Positions 61,778 through 64,000 of a stretch of 64,000 nt of DNA are shown piece by piece. Source of the stretch: CBDESM01 sp965205165. Lineage in GTDB: Bacteria; Chloroflexota; Dehalococcoidia; Bin125. The stretch covers positions 372,001 through 436,000 of the forward strand of contig OZ242037.1 in assembly GCA_965205165.1 (NCBI GenBank). The letters run 5' to 3'. The notes beneath the pieces are model-generated. The model had not been told where the DNA came from, searched no databases, and saw only the letters and a program-made list of their open reading frames with translations. The number at the start of each line of letters is the position of its first letter. The first letter of the stretch is position 1. The position numbers were made by a program, and so were the translations under genes.

Positions 61778-63169
61778 CTAGGCGCGGTAGAACGCGCGCC
61801 GGCCGACGCTGTCCTTGTTGAGCCGCTTGTTGAGGTGCAATCCTTCCAGCAGGAATTCAATCGCCGACGCGAGCGAAGCCGCATCCTCCCCGATGTCCAA
61901 AACCGAGAGCGCCTCCTGCGCCCCCTCGATCCGCGACACGATGCCCGGATACTCCGCCACCGGAACATCCTCGCCCACCTCCACCGCCAAGCCGGCCGCG
62001 AAGGTCTCGACCAGCGCGTCGAAGTCCGCCTCCCGGAAGCTGCGGGCGAACACCCGCGCCACCGCCTCCCGCAGCAGCCGCGGGATGATCTCCAGATCCG
62101 CGTCCTCCGCCACGGTCTCCAGCTCCAGCTTGCCCTGCAAGGCCGGCGCGACGTGATCAAGATCGCAGATCCGCGGCGCAGCCTGCGACTCGCCCGCCGC
62201 CAGCGCGCGCCGGGCCGCGTTGGCCATCAGCGTTTCATGCACGGCGATCGAGGCCCGCACCGAAACCCCCGAGCGCTGGCTCACGTCCGGCGACCGCCGC
62301 GCCAAGCGGATCAGCTCCACCGCGATCTCCTCCATGTAGCGCGGGCACGAGACCGCCACCCCCGACGGCGCCGGATCCGCCGCCTCCTGCCGCACGATCT
62401 CCAGCTCCGTCTCCAGCTCCTCCGGATAGTGCGTCCGGATCTGCGCCCCGTAGCGATCCTTCAGCGGCGTGATGATCCGCCCCCGGTTCGTGTAGTCCTC
62501 CGGATTCGCCGACGCCACGATCAGCACGTCCAGCGGCAGCCGCACCCGGAAGCCGCGGATCTGCACGTCCCGCTCCTCCATGATGTTCAGCAGCCCCACC
62601 TGGATCCGCTCCACCAAGTCCGGCAGCTCGTTGATGCAGAAAATCCCCCGATTGCTGCGCGGCACCAGCCCGAAATGGATCGTCCCCTCATCCGACAGGT
62701 AGCGCCCCTCCGCCACCTTGATCGGATCCACCTCCCCGATCAGGTCCGCGATCGTGATGTCCGGCGTCGCCAGCTTCTCCCCGTACCGCTCCTCCCGCCC
62801 CACCCACTTGATCGGCGCATCATCCCCCCGCTCCGCCACCAGCGCGCGACCCTCCGCCGTGATCGGATCGAACGGGTCCTCGAAGACCTCCGGCCCGTCC
62901 AGCACCGGCACCTGCTCGTCCAGCAGCCCGATCAGCCCGCGGATCATCCGCGACTTCGCCTGCCCCCGCTCGCCCAGGAAGATCACGTCCTGCCCCGCCA
63001 GCAGCGCGTTCTGCAGCGCCGGAACCACGCTGTCCTCGTAGCCGTGAATGCCCTCGAAGATCGGCTCGCCCTTGCGAATCCGCTCGACCAAGTTGGCCCG
63101 GATCTCATCCCGCACCGTGCGCGGCGCGTACCCCTCTGCCTTCAACTCACCCAGCGAAGCGGCAACCAT
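61778..63169 (-). CDS. MoxR/magnesium-chelatase-type AAA+ ATPase
   Basis: A 463-residue AAA+ protein. The P-loop at 66-73 is GERGQAKS, with Ala in place of the usual Gly before Lys. Further motifs are 'RGIFCINELPDLVERIQVGLLNIMEE' (Walker B with Asn-Glu) and IVASANPEDYTNRGRI (sensor I), as in ChlI/BchI and some MoxR proteins. ATG 63169 follows GGGGGAGG; a -10 TATACT lies ~30 nt upstream. It is co-directional with the VWA gene, giving a MoxR-VWA pair likely involved in metal-centre or complex maturation; the target is unknown. Confidence 0.83.
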   Translation of the reverse strand: MVAASLGELKAEGYAPRTVRDEIRANLVERIRKGEPIFEGIHGYEDSVVPALQNALLAGQDVIFLGERGQAKSRMIRGLIGLLDEQVPVLDGPEVFEDPFDPITAEGRALVAERGDDAPIKWVGREERYGEKLATPDITIADLIGEVDPIKVAEGRYLSDEGTIHFGLVPRSNRGIFCINELPDLVERIQVGLLNIMEERDVQIRGFRVRLPLDVLIVASANPEDYTNRGRIITPLKDRYGAQIRTHYPEELETELEIVRQEAADPAPSGVAVSCPRYMEEIAVELIRLARRSPDVSQRSGVSVRASIAVHETLMANAARRALAAGESQAAPRICDLDHVAPALQGKLELETVAEDADLEIIPRLLREAVARVFARSFREADFDALVETFAAGLAVEVGEDVPVAEYPGIVSRIEGAQEALSVLDIGEDAASLASAIEFLLEGLHLNKRLNKDSVGRRAFYRA

Positions 63170-63308
63170 CGCGTCCTCCCCCCGATTGGCCGCCAAGTAT
63201 AGACCTGCCGAACGATGCCCCGCCCGCGCCCCGTATGTGCCCGGCGGTCGCGCAGCGCCGAATGGTGCGAAACTGCCCGGGCCGAACCGGACGCAGCGGG
63301 AGCGGGCC

Positions 63309-64000
63309 ATGGAAAGCGGGCGCGCGCGGAGAAAGCGGTGGATTCGCCGGCGCCTGCCCGGCGCCGCCCTCGCCGTCTCCCAGCTCTTCTTCATCAACAT
63401 CACCGACGGCCCCGCCCCCACCCGCCTCGGCAGGGCCCTGCTCGCGCTCTTCGTCACCCTCGGCACCGGCGTCGCCGGCTACATCCTGATCGAGGGAATC
63501 GGCTTCGTCGACGCCGTCTACCAAACCGTGATCACGATCACCACCATCGGCTTCCAAGAAGTCCACCCGCTCGGACAGACCGCCCGCATCTTCACCATCT
63601 TCCTCGCCATCTTCGGCGTCGCCGCCACCGCCTACCTCTTCACCGCCGGCGCCGGCATCCTGCTCGAAGGCGATCTCTATCGTGACGTCCGGGAGTGGCG
63701 CATGGCGCGCTTGGCCGGACACCTGCAAGACCACGTGATCATCGCCGCCGCCGGCCGCGTCGGCTGGGGCGTCGCCCGCGATCTGCACGGCCGCCGCGTC
63801 GAGTTCGTCCTGATCGACAGCGACCAGGCCAAGGTCGACGACGCCCGCCGCGAAGGCTGGCTCGCCGTCCACGGCGACGCCCGCGACCGCGATGTGCTCG
63901 AACACGCCGGCGTCGCCGTCGCACGCTCCCTCGTCATCGCCTCCCACGACGACGCCACCAACACCTTCGTCATGCTCACCGCCCTCAGCGTCAACCCGGA
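63309..64000 (+). CDS. TrkA-type potassium channel protein, N-terminal part
   Basis: The gene runs off the right edge, so it was read directly from ATG 63309 (GGGAG upstream); 230 codons are visible. The N-terminus is basic, then TM1 (ALLALFVTLGTGVAGYILI), a pore helix with selectivity filter TITTIGF (76-82), TM2 (FTIFLAIFGVAATAYLFTAG), and an RCK/TrkA-N Rossmann domain from ~140: VIIAAAGRVGWGVARDL and LIDSD (Asp170). The filter TIGFQEV is a variant of TVGYGD. It is divergent from the MoxR gene, with 139 bp between them. Confidence 0.85.
   Translation, partial: MESGRARRKRWIRRRLPGAALAVSQLFFINITDGPAPTRLGRALLALFVTLGTGVAGYILIEGIGFVDAVYQTVITITTIGFQEVHPLGQTARIFTIFLAIFGVAATAYLFTAGAGILLEGDLYRDVREWRMARLAGHLQDHVIIAAAGRVGWGVARDLHGRRVEFVLIDSDQAKVDDARREGWLAVHGDARDRDVLEHAGVAVARSLVIASHDDATNTFVMLTALSVNP

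Overview
The window is high-GC bacterial DNA. Three things point to a marine or host-associated Chloroflexota lineage of the SAR202/Dehalococcoidia kind: a glcDEF-type oxidase, several CaiB/BaiF class III CoA-transferases, and many leaderless genes with a TANNNT box 6-8 nt before the start codon. A deep actinobacterial lineage is a weaker alternative. The placement is inference; no rRNA or universal marker is present.

Layout. 1-12 kb: glcD (partial) and glcE, an HNH nuclease and a convergent Tat lipoprotein solute-binding protein, glcF, a metallo-beta-lactamase-fold hydrolase, a NYN protein with an Mrp ATPase, a small Cys/His protein, an AAA ATPase, pyrD, and a tRNA-Pro that overlaps the end of pyrD. 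12-27.8 kb: one giant secreted repeat-protein gene on the minus strand, about 5,220 residues if two one-base deletions are repaired. Its core is a five-module unit of about 2.3 kb present three times. 27.9-35 kb: duplicated coiled-coil membrane proteins, a double-domain CoA-transferase, three small genes found by eye (two 51-aa twins and a 58-aa gene), and two more CoA-transferases. 35-38 kb: Uma2-type nuclease, enoyl-CoA hydratase and a SIMPL pair. 38.1-41.6 kb: an isolated phage-like cassette (scaffold, capsid, three small genes, holin-like, amidase). 41.9-47.5 kb: EF-G-like GTPase, three tandem paralogues of an unknown family, and a DUF885 peptidase.

47.8-58.3 kb is the most remarkable part. 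It is one minus-strand run of nine closely spaced genes. Two ferritin-like proteins come first: one has intact diiron motifs and the other has lost most of them. Seven exported thioredoxin/DsbA-like proteins follow. In four of them the first Cys of the CxxC motif is an in-frame TGA (U-x-x-C). Each TGA is followed, exactly 18 nt later, by a 19-nt hairpin whose loop begins with G, as expected for a bacterial SECIS element. These are therefore four selenoproteins that a standard gene caller would break into eight fragments. Two of the remaining three are fusions with a cyclophilin-like domain. The set looks like an extracytoplasmic thiol-redox and folding system; the giant Cys-paired secreted protein in the same window is a plausible but unproven client.

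58.4-64 kb: recF, a VWA protein with its MoxR-type ATPase, and the start of a TrkA-type potassium channel gene running off the window.
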